A stretch of DNA of 64,000 nucleotides from Chionis minor. Lineage: Eukaryota; Chordata; Aves; Charadriiformes; Chionididae. The translations under genes were made by a program, and so were the position numbers. The stretch covers positions 310,001 through 374,000 of the forward strand of contig VZSF01011373.1 of NCBI GenBank assembly GCA_013398295.1, in the 5' to 3' direction. Of this stretch, positions 49,946 to 63,078 are shown piece after piece (positions within the stretch are counted from its first letter, which is position 1; every line of letters starts with the position of its first letter). The notes below the pieces were generated by a model. That model was given only the letters and a program-made list of their open reading frames with translations, ran no database searches and was not told where the DNA came from.

Positions 49946-51443
49946 TTCCTGAGGACTAAATCATTTGATTCGGTCTCGCTTAAAGGACTGAAATTTCCAA
50001 ATGGATAACTGAATTCCTGAGTCCATTAAGCAAGGCAATTTACAGTGTTCTCAAGCTTTGCCTATGGAAACACATTAACACAGTTTCCTATTTGGCTTGT
50101 TGAAAAGCCATTATTCTAAATACAAAAAGGGAAAGCAAAATAATTTTGCTTTTTCAAAGCCTGTTTGTTGTGTTTGTACCAGCACAGTGGTGTCAAGAGG
50201 TGCTGTGTGCAGCCTTTGACGATATTGGAGGGAAGTGGGGAGGAACGCTGTGTTCCCACATCAGGAGTGCTCTCACCAGCCTGGATCTATCCAGGTAGCA
50301 CCTGCTGCTGCCATGGAAATCTGCATTTTTCTGTTTTAGACATGATCAAGCAAATGAAGAACAAAGGCAGTCGTTGAAGCAGATCAGAAAGATGTATCTT
50401 GGCATACCTGACCACTACTGAAATCACCAAAATATACATGAGGAGAGATGGTAAATTGGCCCTGGTGCTGTGTTTGATAATTTAGCACTTCCAAAGAGAT
50501 CTCTAGGATGATTGATCACTTGTGATAATATCAGTTGTGTTTTGGAGGCTTGGGGTTTTTGTTTGGCGGTTGGTTTTTTTTCTTCTTAATATTCTGTCTC
50601 CCCCTTTACGCTGAAGGAATATATTTCTCCTTTAGGTGCAAGAAGAGGGATGGATTTGAGGGAAATAGGTCATGTGAAAAGAGGTTTCTTGGCTGGGCTT
50701 GGGAGTACTTTGTCTCCCCGAGTCTCTGCTTCCCCCCTGTAAGTCAAACAGCTGCTCATACCGGCTCCTTTCTTGCTCGTGCCTTTGGCTCTCAATGGCA
50801 TCGGTGGATAAAGCACGGGTACTGGATAGCTCTAGGGATGTAATTTGTTTTCTACAGGTATTGGCTAGTGACTTTTTAATTCTAATTTTGAAGAGAAGTG
50901 GGATTTATCAGTAGTTAATACACTTTGTCTCAGGGTGGCAGCCCGTCTAATCTCACTGTTCAATTTAATGCATTAACACTATTTTCCTTGTTGTCAGGGT
51001 GATGCTGCTGAAGGCAGGGGCAGTTGTGGAAGGGGATACCAAAATAAACAGTACACATTATTCAAGTAGATGGGTAACTTTAGCCTTGCCCTGCTCCCTT
51101 ATGTTTCCAGCAGAAAACACTTTCAGCACATCGATATCGTGAATTAGCAGCAAGTCTTGCTTAGCTGTCACATGCTAGCTAAGTAAACACCGTGTATTTT
51201 CCCAGGCCACCTATGAAAAATTCACTTGAAGATGACAAAACGAGTAGGACCTTTTTCCTTTTAGTGATGACAGTATCTCCGGGAAGATCTACAGGAAGCC
51301 AGTGTCGTATAATAATGGCTAAGGCAGGCAGTGAAGGGACTGCTTTAGGCAGAGTTGCTGCTGATCTCTGAACTCCTTGTGCTGGTCTGTCTTTTGAATT
51401 TCTAATTATTAGTTACTAATGTGCCTTTATATCAGTAAGGGGC

Positions 51444-52003
51444 TGTCGTGGTTTAACCCCAGCATGCAGCTGCTCTCTCACTCCCCCTGGTTGTGATGGG
51501 GGAGAGAATCAGAAGAGTAAAAGTGAAGGAAAAACTCGTGGGTTGAGATAAGACAGTTGACTAGGTAGAGCTAAAGCTGCGCACACAAGCGAAGTAAAGC
51601 AAGAAAGTCATTCCCTGTGTCCCATGGGCAGGTAGGTGTTCAGCCATCTCCAGGAAAGTGGGGCTCCATCACGTGTCATGGTTTCTTGGGAAGACTCTGA
51701 AAGTCTCCCCCTTCCTCCTCCTTCCCCCAGCTTTGTATATTGGCCATGATGTCACACGGTATGGAATGTCCCTGTGGTCAGCTGGGGTCAGCTGTCCCGG
51801 CTGTGTCCCCATCCCAACTTCTTGTGCCCTCCCAGCCCGCTTGTTGGCAGGGCAGTGTGAGGAGCAGGGAAGGCCTTGCCTGCCTTTCAACAACCAAAAA
51901 CATTAGTGCGCTATCATCGCCGTTTCTCATCGCAAATCCAAACTGTAGCACTACACCAGCTGCTAGCGAGAAAATGAACTCCACCCCAGCTGAAACCGTG
52001 GTG
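51444..52003 (-). mobile_element. Decayed solo LTR of an avian endogenous retrovirus
   Basis: The unit begins TGTCGTGGTTTAACCCCAGC and carries words of a widespread avian LTR family: GGGGGAGAGAATCAGAAGAG, ACTCGTGGGTTGAGATAA, GTGTTCAGCCATCTCCAGGA, TGATGTCACACGGTATGGAA, GGGGTCAGCTGTCCCGGCTG. Its far end reads CAGCTGAAACCGTGGTG, a mutated form of the usual AAACC...CA terminus. Flanks GGGGC (51439-51443) and GGGGA (52004-52008) match at four of five positions, a decayed target duplication. The sense direction is minus, judged by the degraded TATA-like ATATACAAAG on that strand. No coding region adjoins it, so it is a solo LTR. Confidence 0.9.
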
Positions 52004-52008
52004 GGGGA

Positions 52009-55000
52009 AATATAGGTTTGGCCGAGGGAAGGTGTTCCCTTTGATAGGAGTTCATATCTTGCTGGTAGAAAGTTATTCTTTCTGTTGCCTTCAACGGTCA
52101 ATTTTTTTTTTCCAGTTTGTTGTTTTTTTCAGTCAAATTGCAATAACTTGTTTAATTATTTTTGCTTTACTTGATAGTGTCTAGAAACCTGCTCCACCTG
52201 GCAGGTGCAGCTGAAACCTTATGGGTGGTTGATAAGAGGGTGGTCTCAGAGCCTTCAGCAAAACGGTCTTATAGAAATATATCTTAAATATCAATTTCGG
52301 CTACAGTACCTTTCTATTGACTTTCCTGCCTATGCATCAAACAGTGGCAGTTTATTTTGCTTTTATGTTCTAATTGCTATCTGCCAGCTGAAATTTTGGC
52401 AGAGAGTTTATTTGAACAAGTTGATGTGCACGAGGGTAGGAAAGAAAGGAGAATACCAATGGGGTATTGCTGCACGAAGAGATGCATTTACGGGAGAAAC
52501 TCACTTCAAGCCTATTTAGAGGGATGACAGTTGGAAGATCACATATTCATACACATACAGGAAGAAATGCGTTTAGAAGGTCAGTGGGCACTCTTTATTA
52601 TTATTATTATTACTTCTGCCAATACAGGTGAAAGAAAAACTTTCTTTAAAGATATTTCCACAGCATACATGTAACTGGAGCTCAGTACCAGGAGACTGAG
52701 TTGTAGCCAAGTGCTTCAGAACTCTCAAGAAAAGATTAGGCAGGAAAGAAAACTGGAAAATAGCAGAGAAGAGAAGTTCTGGAGATGCTAGTAGATTGCA
52801 TCGTGAAAGAAGCAGCATAGAAACAAGCTAGCTACTTCGAACCAGAACAGCGATGAGAAAAATGCTCAGACCAGGTATTTCATCATGGGCAATGTAGTAA
52901 ACAGACAGTGTGTGGGCATGTGTATGCTCACGCTCGTCTGTGTATGTGTGATCCGGTGCCGATAGGGCTAATTGGAGCAGAAGTATCTGTGTGCATGGCT
53001 TTTCCATGTGCTTTCTTCCATGTGGTTTCAACTAAAAAAAAAAAAAAAATCACGCTTTTAGAAAGGTGGAAAACAGAGGTCCTCCATGTTCTTTAGCTTG
53101 CCCTGAGGTGCTCTCAGAATAATCCACTTGGTGCTTCTGGCTTGATCTGGATCTCAGTAGACTCGCAAACCTGGTAGCGTTGTCCATTTTGACCTGTCAG
53201 TGAAGGGGTAGAAATGACGCAGTGTGAAAAGCTCTTGCTCCCAAGTTACCTCACTGTACGGAGACTTCATTGGAGTCTCTCTTCGGAGCTGTCTGAATTT
53301 CCCCTGGTTTCCTGGGGAGATTTAGGGTGCGTGTGCCTCTCGCAAGGCTCACGATCCATCACGGGCTTAATGGTGCTTTCAGGCTTGCAATGCAAGGTGA
53401 GGTTTGCAAGATCACCCTCTCCGGAGGTCACGGTTTGAAGGTCTGGCAAGCTCCTCGCTGTGCTGTGCTTTAAATAAAGCAGGATGTTATTTCCTAGATT
53501 ATCATGTAAGACTTACCACCGGGCTGCGGAGTTTGTCCACTGCTGAACCGTTGCAGCGTGCTATAACTAGCGTGGTATGAAGGCTCTACAATTCCAGCTG
53601 ATGATTCACAGCAGATCATTTGATATTTAGGGCTCTGTTCATTAATAAGTTATGCTCCATTTACCTTGTTTTCTGTGGAATTTATGAGTCAAAAGTGCAG
53701 AGTGCACCAAAAATGATCCATTCATCAAATTCCTCTTCTCTCTGTATAATTGGCTAACCCATCATCGCGGCCCCCAGGGGCACATTGCACAAAAAGGTGT
53801 GTCCCGCATGAGAGAGCAAAGCAGCTTTAGGAGGGGAAACAAGGATTTGGCTTTTGTTTGAGTCTGCAGGTTGCCCCAGTTGGTGTCTTTGAGCTGTGTA
53901 GGCAAAAAAAACTTCCTGAGCCAATTTGTTTTCTTGTTTGCTCTGTGCCTACCCCAGGCGTTGTGACAGCAAAGGAGACGTCCTGCTTGTCTCCAGGTCC
54001 CACCGAGTGCTCGAATGCCAACGTTGCAACTCCAAGAGTCAAGGGGCGGAGGGAGGAAAAGACCATTCTGATAATCTAGACCCATCCGCAGTTTGCTTGC
54101 GTGCACCTCGGTGTAACCCAGCAGTGACACACAATAAGGGTGAATTTGTGGCGCTCCCCAGGTGCCAGAAGCTGTAGTGCTGAGGGGACCATAAGTTGTA
54201 GGAATGCAGGGAATGGGGGGAGGCAGGTTATCTAAAAACCAGAGGAAATGAGGTGCCTCTCTGCTCATAAATGACAGGAAGATGTCTGCAGACTATAGTG
54301 TCTCTAGTTGGCATCTAAACAACTAGTGTTGTTTCTTTTTTTAATGTTCTTTTTAGTGAAGCACATAAATACTTACATGTTGGCACAGTTACTTCCACAT
54401 TGACGTAAGCTAGAGGAGCAATTTAGTAGAAATGAAGACGAAAGAATAACTATTGTGTATATCCCTTTGATTTGCCACCACTTAATGGGTAAAGCCCTAA
54501 ACAGAAGACAAAGCAAATAATAATTAGAATGTACTGGTTTACAGGATGAATTGTGAAAATGTCTCTACTGCTGTCTGCAATGTGGTGTAAAGATACTCAC
54601 AGTAGCTTTAAATGACCTGTCTAGACGGTAAAGCAGGGAGCTGAACATAGATTAATTCACCATTTTTAGCATTTGGTATCTTGTTTAAAGTTGCTCTGCA
54701 TAACTGCAGCATCCTGCAATACAGACACACCGCCTGGCTCCCTGCTTTGCCTGGGTTACTTGATGAATACCCATTCAACGCTGAGGGTATCTGGAACATG
54801 GTCTTGGCTGACTTTGGACGGATAGAGGTTGAGGAAAGTGGGAATTAGAAATGCAAAATAAAACTTAATTTCATGCACAAAGACCCGACTTCTGCATTGC
54901 TGGGCAGCTGATTTTCATTGTTTTCCAGATCTAATTTTCTTAGAATGAGTTGGATATAAACTCAGAATAACAGACCAGAGGGTTTGTTTTGTTGTAAAAA

Positions 55001-55205
55001 GAGATACGGAAGCTTGTCAGGGGGCTAGGATTCACCTACAAGTAACAATTTGTGAGGAAAACTCCATTTAAAAAATGCCTCCCCCAAAACTACTTGCTCC
55101 CTGCTATGAGCTGGGTGGCTTAGTACTTCCCCACGCAACATCAGAGAGACAGGAGACAATCTGGCAGATCCTGGTCACCGTTCCTGGCTCCCCGAGTTCG
55201 ATAGA
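52009..55205. other. Non-coding sequence with a short (ATT)n microsatellite, no gene seen
   Basis: No domain or RNA gene was recognised. A (TTA)n microsatellite lies at about 52595-52612 and an A16 run at 53034-53049. The 168-codon open frame on the minus strand at 53762-54268 shows no family resemblance. Confidence 0.55.
52595..52612. repeat. (ATT)n microsatellite
   Basis: Six uninterrupted TTA trinucleotides are visible. The repeat is likely length-variable between individuals. Confidence 0.9.
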
Positions 55206-55540
55206 CAGAATCACAGAATGTTAGCGGTTGGCAGGGACCTCTAGAGACCATCTGGTCCAACCCCTCTGCCAGAGCAGGTCCACCTACAGCAGGGGGCACA
55301 GGATGGCATCCAGGCAGGTTGGGAATGTCTTCGGAGTGGGAGACTCCACCACCTCTCTGAGCAGCCTGTGCCAGGGCTCTGCCAGCCTCAAAGGAAAGAA
55401 GTTCCTCCTCATGTTCAGATGGAACATCCTATATTCAATTTTATACCCATTGCCTCTTGTCCTGTCACTGGGTACCACTGAAAAAAGCCTGCCCCCCTCC
55501 TCCTGGTACCCTCCCTTTAAGTATTTGTAAACATTTGAGA
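55206..55540 (-). mobile_element. CR1 LINE 3' fragment, older subfamily, minus strand
   Basis: It begins GACAGAATCACAGAATGTTA and has GGGACCTCTAGAGACCATCT, GGAGACTCCACCACCTCTCT, TCCTCATGTTCAGATGGAAC and CCTCTTGTCCTGTCACTGGG, all typical of a CR1 3' region in reverse complement. The sequence is more diverged and differs in wording from the three other minus-strand CR1 copies, so it belongs to another, probably older subfamily. The 5' edge fades near GTATTTGTAAACATT. The 100-codon plus-strand frame over it is a shadow. Confidence 0.93.
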
Positions 55541-58500
55541 TTGTTCTATCATTTCATCCAATTAAAGATACTGAAAAATGTTTTTTGGCTTTGAAGCTAA
55601 GTCAGGAGAGGCTAGATGTGTGCCTTACTCTCCCAAAGCCTGTGCGTGCTTGGTTTCAACAGAGTTGCCAGATGTCTAAGAGGTTCTTTTATGCTGAAGT
55701 CAAGGTGTGTTGAGTGGTGGCTTAGACCAAAGGTGGTGTAGATGGCTGCTGCCTTGGACAAACCCTGGCAGCTGCATTCAACATGAGTGAACTGGTGTGC
55801 TTTGTCTGCTGCAGAAGCTTGCACTGATTTACAGGAGATCTCAAAACTGATGTTGGCTGGAGCTCTGGCTTCCACACACTGCCTGGACGTGCGGCGCAGC
55901 CAAGGCACTGGGTTGGGGAGGGGAAATCTGGTCTTCCTGGCAGGAGGGCAGAACTGAAGTATGATTTATTATGGACTTCAGTTCTGTGCTCACAGCACGC
56001 TTTTTAGTGCTTTTCTTGAAGCAGGAGCTAACTCCACTTGACATCGAGCCAGCTGATGATGTGCTCAGCCTCTTCCAAGAAAGGAAGCTCCAGGCTGCCC
56101 CAGACATCTCCAGTGCAGCGATGGGACTGCCAGGCTCACGTGTCCGTGCACCTTACTGCACCAGGGCTTCTGTCCGTAGGTGCCGAGCTTGGAAAGACTG
56201 AAGCTTTGCTTTTAAAATAGACCCCGTGTATGCAACTCCTGATGTAAGCCTAAAAGAAGAAAAATTATTCTCGATAATTTGTCTTAATTGCTATAGTACT
56301 TAAAGAGGAAAAAAACCTCTGTGCACCTGAGTGGAAGCAAGAAGAAAATATTTGGAAGTGTTTTGGAGGTCATGGGTATTGGATTGGAGCTTGTATGAAT
56401 GTAATTTCTGTTGGGAGTCAAGTCTAATAGCAATGTAATTTATACGAAATATGTAGCCAGGGGCTATGTCTCAGTTCCACTGAAGTTAATGGTAAAACTC
56501 CAGTGTCCTCAGTGGGGGCAGGATTTGATGCCTGGAGAAATGTTTTATTATTAAAAGTTTATTAACACTTCATATGGAAGGGCTATCTTCCCTTGCCCTG
56601 TTGTTTCATCTGTATAGGTGGAAGAGCTGAAGAACTGAACAACAGGAATAATGCACCAAACCTTCCTTTCAGTCTGAAATTCTCAACACAATGTTGTATT
56701 AAAGGACTGTATTGAAAGCGCTTGGCAAATAGATTAAAATATGGTTCTTTTAGACAAAGAATCCTTGGAGCAGGGTGTACAGAATAGTTGCAATGGATTT
56801 TTATCCCTTCAAATTTTGCAGCATAATAACTCGTACTGAGTTACAACAGGCAACCTACACAAACAAGGAGCTATCCGACTTGTTAATTTTACATCCTTCT
56901 GTTGCTGCTCCGTAGGATTAGCTCTTCACACACCTAATGAGTCCCTTCCTCTCCTTGGTTCTGCCTGTCTGGGATTAATCTCTCTGGTTTTTTGTACCCA
57001 TTTTGAAATACCTCTTACAGTTTAGAACTTAAAAGAAATTTTTGGGTGATACAAACGTACTTGATGACCGTCTCATTCCCGGAGTGTCACATGTCATTTT
57101 CTTTTCATTCACATGTACTTCAGTAGCAATTTTTTATGACCTTCTAGTCCTATCAAACCTGTACCGCAGTTATGGGTATTGCTCTGTCAGATCATTTTGG
57201 GAGATTGTTAATCTTATAATTAATTCCCACTATAATCTCAATTAAATGTGCAGACCCCTTAGCTTTGTGCTCTTGTCTATGGAAAATGGATGTTCTCTAT
57301 TATTGCATGCTGATGACTGAAGGTGGGTGCCTGCATAGGGAGCTGCTGGCTGCTTTTTTAACCTTGAGCAAAGGTGCTGCACGGTAGAAAGGTAACATTT
57401 TGCCCACACAGAAATATTATTTTTTTTGCTTGGTTTCAGACCAGTTCTGCTGCCAGATGCGCAGGGTTTGCAGGGGACTTACACATGCAGGCAAGAGAGA
57501 AAATTGGAGTTACTCACTGAAAAGATTTCAGCCGCTCTCCCGGGGTGCTTTTCTGCATCTTCAGGCAGCTAAACACATTTATCAACCTGACTGCTTGTCT
57601 TTGAGAAGCGGCTGACTGCTCAAACCCAAAGCCGGGATATCCCTGGATGTTGGGATGGAGGATGTCTGCGACTTGCTAAAGGGCTGTGCCCGTGATCCCG
57701 TTGCTTGCAGTGGGTCGGTGCCATTGGGCTGCTGGCTTGCGGGATGCGGTTGCCAACTGCCATCCTGAAGACCCACAGGAGCAGAAGAGAACTTGAAAAT
57801 CTGCTGTACAGATCTTCATCTCTGTTAGAGGCTGGAGAGAGACAAATTTATTAGTACTTCACAACATTTTTCCTGTTAATATTTCATACGAGTAAGCTCC
57901 TGAAAGGCTTGAAAGGAGTTCTGCAAAATTACCGAGTGTTAGTTGTTAACACTATTGATAGCAATGGAAAACTCAGACTACTGAGCGCTGGGGTAGGACC
58001 TGCCAAGATAAAAAGGCTGTGATTATGGGGGTGGATTTTTTTGATGTATCTCTAGAGCTAGCCAAAGGGTTATAAGGCTGCATGACTTGTGAGAAAGCAT
58101 TTCTTGTTATAAGCATTTTTGGAAGAAAAGTCTGCTCCTAATCAGTTCTGAAGTCTGCCTAATTCAAAAGCAGATATTACGAAAGCAAATCCGAAATGAC
58201 AGCTGTGTCCACAGCTGCCACGCAGCAGGTTGTAACCTTTGCTGACATCTTGAAAAAAACAGACCAAGAGCTGATTCTTAGCTGTCAGTTCTGCTTTCCT
58301 CCTTTCGCCTGCGCTTTGAGGTTTCCATTGACTGCGCTGTTTTCCTTTAGAAACGGCCAAACTGGCAGATTTCTTCTTCTCCCTCTTCCCGGGTTTCCGC
58401 TATCCCGTTATCAGTCCCAGCAATGTAGCTCTGTTGACATGATTCTAATTGGAAGCCGTCATTATTAACATGACGTGTGGTACAGCGTGCAGGATCAGGG

Positions 58501-59019
58501 CCAGGGAAGGTGATTTACCTCCTTGGGCTTTGTGGACCACCACAAGTGGGAAGGTGAGGAGCAAACAGGGCTGGTTCTCGGGAGCGGTGCTGCAGCCGCC
58601 AGCCTGAGCATCACTTATCTCCAAGAAAAGCAACTTGGAGCGGCTAAATCAGCTGCCGCCTGAAAGGCACAAGCATTTAGGAAATGGGATTTGGGGAGAG
58701 AACGTTTGAAGCAATAGAAAGCACTTGAGATCTGCTTCATACATAGTTAAATGTCTTAGATATTTGCATTTGAAAAAGCAGCAACTCCAGGTAAGGCCTT
58801 TAGCCAGAGTCTGTTTATAACAGCTTTGAAGTCCAATTCATATTTTCTTTTGCAATTTTTCTTCTTTTTTTTTTTTTTACCCTCTTTCTTTCCTGGAGGC
58901 TCCATTGTGAAAGCCTGGGAGCAAACAAATATTATCCACAACGTTTCATTTTAATTCAAATTAGTCCAAAAACCTTCATGCTTCGATAGCTACAGACTCG
59001 GTGAGTTACTGGCATGTTC

Positions 59020-59280
59020 AATAAATAAATAATAAAAAAGGGAAAAACAGTGTCTGAGTGTTTAAAAAAAAAAAAAAACACCAACAAAAAACCCAAAAAA
59101 ACCTCAAAAAACAAAAAAAACCCCAAAACCAAAAAACCAAACTAAGAAACCAAACCAAACACAAAAAAAAGTCCCCAAACCACCAAAACAAACAAACCCC
59201 ACAAACTCCCTTAAGCCGCCTGAAAATCGAAACCCAAACAAAAATCAAAGCCCAACAACAACCAAAAAAAATCCAGCCCC
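59020..59280 (+). repeat. A/C-rich low-complexity tract downstream of AATAAA signals
   Basis: Two overlapping AATAAA words near 59020-59029 are followed about 35 bp later by an A15 run and then about 200 bp made almost only of A and C, with CAAAA, CCAAA and ACAAA units. Open frames here are compositional. The order AATAAA then A-run resembles the tail of an inserted processed transcript, with the tail later diversified. No transcript body is recognisable upstream. Confidence 0.85.
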
Positions 59281-62200
59281 AACCCCTCCTGTCATTTGGA
59301 GGTTGATTCCAGGTGCTAAATGTGAACTGGGATCAGGATAACCCAAAATATTAAGAATTTTCAGCTGCCTTGAAGAAGTCTCTGAAATGGATGTGTCCAG
59401 CAGAGATTTGCAATCTGTAAGATTGGCCCAAATGAACATGCTAATATTTTCATTCCGCAATTTCACTTTTAAATAAGACCTATGAATTTTATAGCTTTAC
59501 CCAGCTTTTAATGAGCTTGGCTGGAACAATAAACTGTGGCTTATGAAACACCATGAATTAAACCCAGTTTCCTTATTTTGATCCTTTTCTTCCTATGTTC
59601 CTGCTTAAGAAGGAGCAATACTCGATGTCAAGAATCGCGTATGAACTGCGAGATTTAAAGTAGCAGCAGTAGATAGATATTTATTAATTAAGCTTTAGTT
59701 ACGGTAGTTAAGCATTTAGGGGTAATAAAATGTAAATGTGCTTTCAGCATAAGTTGTGGTTCTTAAAAAAAAAAAAAATTCTTTAAGAAAAATCATTGCA
59801 GTAAGGTCATGGCTAATATTAATTGCTGAATTTACTTGCTGTACCAAACACTTCTTACACTAAACAGCAACTTAAGGAATTGCTTTTATTAATATGTGCG
59901 ACGTGACTTAAATTGTCTGATCTTCTGCGAGGCAAAATGTGAAGTCTTTCCTGGAAGATTCTCATTTTGGGCTCTGTGCTAGTGCATCTCTCTTTGAAAA
60001 GCGGTAGACAGGTTGACCCTGTTCTTCATCTAGAGAATATGCGAGCTCAGAATATAGTTTGCTGGGCTCTGATGATGCTCTGCTGTGAAAGGGGACATCA
60101 AGCCACAAGCACATCCTTTGGATTGGGATTTGGTGTCTGCCTTTCAGCAGGAACCATATCTATATTAGCAGGATTTGTGAATGTAGGAGATGATTTGCGA
60201 AATACTGACGTAGGCGAGTTGTTTCTCACCTGTTCTCCCATCTATCTTTCTTGCATGTGTGTTGGCATGTTAAATGCATTGAGTTACAGCAAAAATGTAA
60301 TTATATTTTTGTAGGTAAGCTTAGTAAATAAAATTTAATGAGGGAATATGTAAATAGAAATATCAGACATGGTAGATAAGCATGAAACACTTCTATGAAA
60401 AGCAGAAACTGCAAATGTGGTCTTGGTTGGTGAAGCAGGAATAGCCACGTAGGACCATGGAGTGCCTTGGCTGTCTGTTGTGGAGAACATGGAAGCAGCT
60501 GCTTTTCCCTCCAGTTGACGTAGATTTTTGCTAAAGGGATGCTTTATCATGAGAACTTTTTGCTTCTATAGCCAAGTGACTTGGAAACAGCGGAGGGAGC
60601 TGTGTGTCTGTAGCCGTTGCCCACGTTGTGCTGGTGGAGTCACAGAAGTGGATGGAGGTGCTGAGACTGGGATTGGCGGAGCAGCTGTGCTGGATCTGGC
60701 CTTTTTGGGAGCCTACGGCAGAAATACGGCCACAATCGGCAGCTGCACCTCTCCTTGTGGAGGATGACCATGTGAAAAATCGCCCCAATAACACGAAGGG
60801 TGGGAGCCAGCCTCAAAGGTGGAGATGCTGAAACCCCAATGGTGCTGCCAAGTGCCTGCATCTCCTTGCTGACTGGGGTTACTCTTCCCATGTATCAGAA
60901 TATTGCAGGCATTAAAGAGATTTTTTTTATGGCCTAATCCATACTTTTGATTTGCTTTAATGATCTTTGCAGTCTGTTATTTATACGTGGCATTATTACA
61001 CAGCGAGCTTTGTAATGCATTAGGTCATTAATGCGTTCGCTTTACAGCTTGTTGGTTTTGCTGCTGAGCTAACCTGTCGTGGGTGTTCCTGGATGTGTGC
61101 CTCGCTTCTAGATGAGTCTCCTTTATTGACAAAGGTAAAAAAAGGTATTAATAAAATGAGAAATCTCAGATGGCTCAGTAAGTGAGGGGGCGGCAGCTGT
61201 CTGATGCAACTCTTTCCTCGGGACCTGCTGGGATGGGATCTCGTTTGTCCCGATCCTGGGGAAGCTGGACCTTTATTGACTTGTTCCTGGAGGGGATCAA
61301 TTCCCTCGCAACGCCTAACAGGGACGGATAAAAGGAATTTCTCAGTTTTACTTCTAATTGCTAGGTAACATAATGTAAAATCCCTTACGTGATTCACTTT
61401 GTATAAAGCTTTATAGCCTTTTTACACTTTTTTGGGGGGGCTTTCACTATAATTCTGAGGGTAGGAGAAAGGCAAGTAAGTGTGCCATGCTGCTTTCTGT
61501 GGCCAGGCTTTCGAGGGGGATCATGAGTCACCAAATCTTGATAGAGGTGGTGTCTGTGGCAGGGAACCCTATGGCTCAGAAGGAGGATGCCGAGCGCGGA
61601 AGGAATATTGAACTCTCCTCTGTTTCCTCCCTGAGCTGGAACTGCTTTTTATCTTGACTCCGTTCTACGGTTCCCATGAGTTCCCCTTTTCTACCTTGGA
61701 CCCCTGGATTGATACTTCTGTTAATATATGTAGCAAAAACTGTCTGAATTATGCTTTAGCGTTAATTTTACATTTATTTTTTTGTAAGAAAGGTAAACTT
61801 GAGAGGCTCCTGCTTTGATTTGTACTGCAGAAATTGTCCCCCACTGCAAATTGTGGGGTTTTAACACCCAAATAAAGCTGCCTGATGTGAGAAGGTCCTC
61901 ATTAATGACTAATGCAAAAAATTGAGTGAAAGGCTTTTCAGCTGCAAAATATTTTAGCAGGGTGGACAAGGCTGAGTGACTGCAAAGAGGAGCTTTTTGT
62001 GCCAAAGGGAAGTGTGCAAGTGCAAATAGGTAGCATTTCTCTAAGCCGACTCAAAACACGCGCATTAGAGTATTGAGGTTAATTAGCTTTGGGGAAGAAC
62101 CCAGCGTTCAGGTGATCGATGCCAGAACTCAGTTTTGTGGGTGCCAGGCAGCCGGTGAGGGTTCGGGAGAGCCGGCGTTCCTGCGGGAACAGGCTGGCAG

Positions 62201-62923
62201 CAGGGTCCTGCCTGTTTGGAGGGGTTCAAGGAGGGAGGCACATCCCTTCCCTGCCAGGCGGTGCTGGGGCTCCCGTTGTGCCATCGGGGTGGTTTCCACA
62301 CAGTCCAATTAATTTCCGCCATGTTCCTGGCTTCGGGACGGAGTCATTACGCGCTTCAGCTCAGGTTTGCTGCATTTACTCAAGGCATTGCTGGGTCTGG
62401 GGAAGCAGCAGATGATTTCGTACAGACTGTTTCAGTGAGGAGAGTTTGGCAAAAAGGGCTGCTCTTCGTGTCCCCTCCAGCGGTGGGGGTGTGCCAACAC
62501 CCCCTGCTCCACAGCACTGTTAAATTGCTGAACAAATGAACGTTTTGAAATTGCACTGAGCACCCAAAAAGCCTCACAAATGTAAATAATTAGTCACATC
62601 CAGTTCCCCCCCCCCTTCTTTTTTTTCTTTCCCCTGGCTTATAAACTAGCACAAGATGATTTTCTGTCAAGGACTGGAACCAGTCCGAAGCTGAAATTTT
62701 CTTTTGGTGGGAAACTCTGTCATTTCGAGGCTTTTCACCTAGAATTGGAATGAAAAGATAAAATTATGTGAAGAAAGAAAATCACTGAAGAAAGGTATGT
62801 GAATTATTCACAACTTCTTTATTCTTTCAATAAGACCAAATTATTGCCTTCCTATAATTCTGAAGTTTTAATATGATAAAATATTTTCTTTCAATGACTC
62901 CAAAACATATTACAATGCATTAA

Positions 62924-62937
62924 ACATATATATATGT
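62924..62937. repeat. 14-bp perfect AT palindrome
   Basis: ACATATATATATGT is its own reverse complement and lies in a 200-bp AT-rich stretch (about 62790-63010) that has no other recognised feature. It is an (AT)n-type low-complexity site. Confidence 0.9.
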
Positions 62938-63078
62938 GGAATAAATTTAATATTTCATCATGATCTAAAATTTGAAATTAAATTAATCAAAATAACAGGT
63001 AAAATATAAGTTTATGTGTTTCAGAACATGGTGCGAGTTGTGAATGTTTCTCTTTGACTTTTTTTGTTATTTGTCCAG

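Larger units (their letters stand above)
30667..51438. other. Long non-coding stretch without recognised genes or transposons
   Basis: About 21 kb with no protein domain, RNA gene, CR1 or LTR that I can recognise. It contains AT-rich motif-dense blocks, T-runs (33179-33195 and 47829-47860), tandem duplications and GC-rich pieces (about 48780-49620), noted individually. Open frames here reach about 160 codons (for example on the minus strand at 39229-39705 and 40226-40708) and have no family resemblance. Confidence 0.55.

Noticed and set aside
59018..59306. Open frames on both strands rich in Lys/Gln/Asn/Thr or in Phe/Trp/Leu
   Set aside because: They are pure products of the A/C-rich low-complexity tract.
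59967..60314. 115-codon hydrophobic open frame
   Set aside because: Hydrophobic stretches are present but no membrane protein family is recognisable and there is no initiation or splice context.
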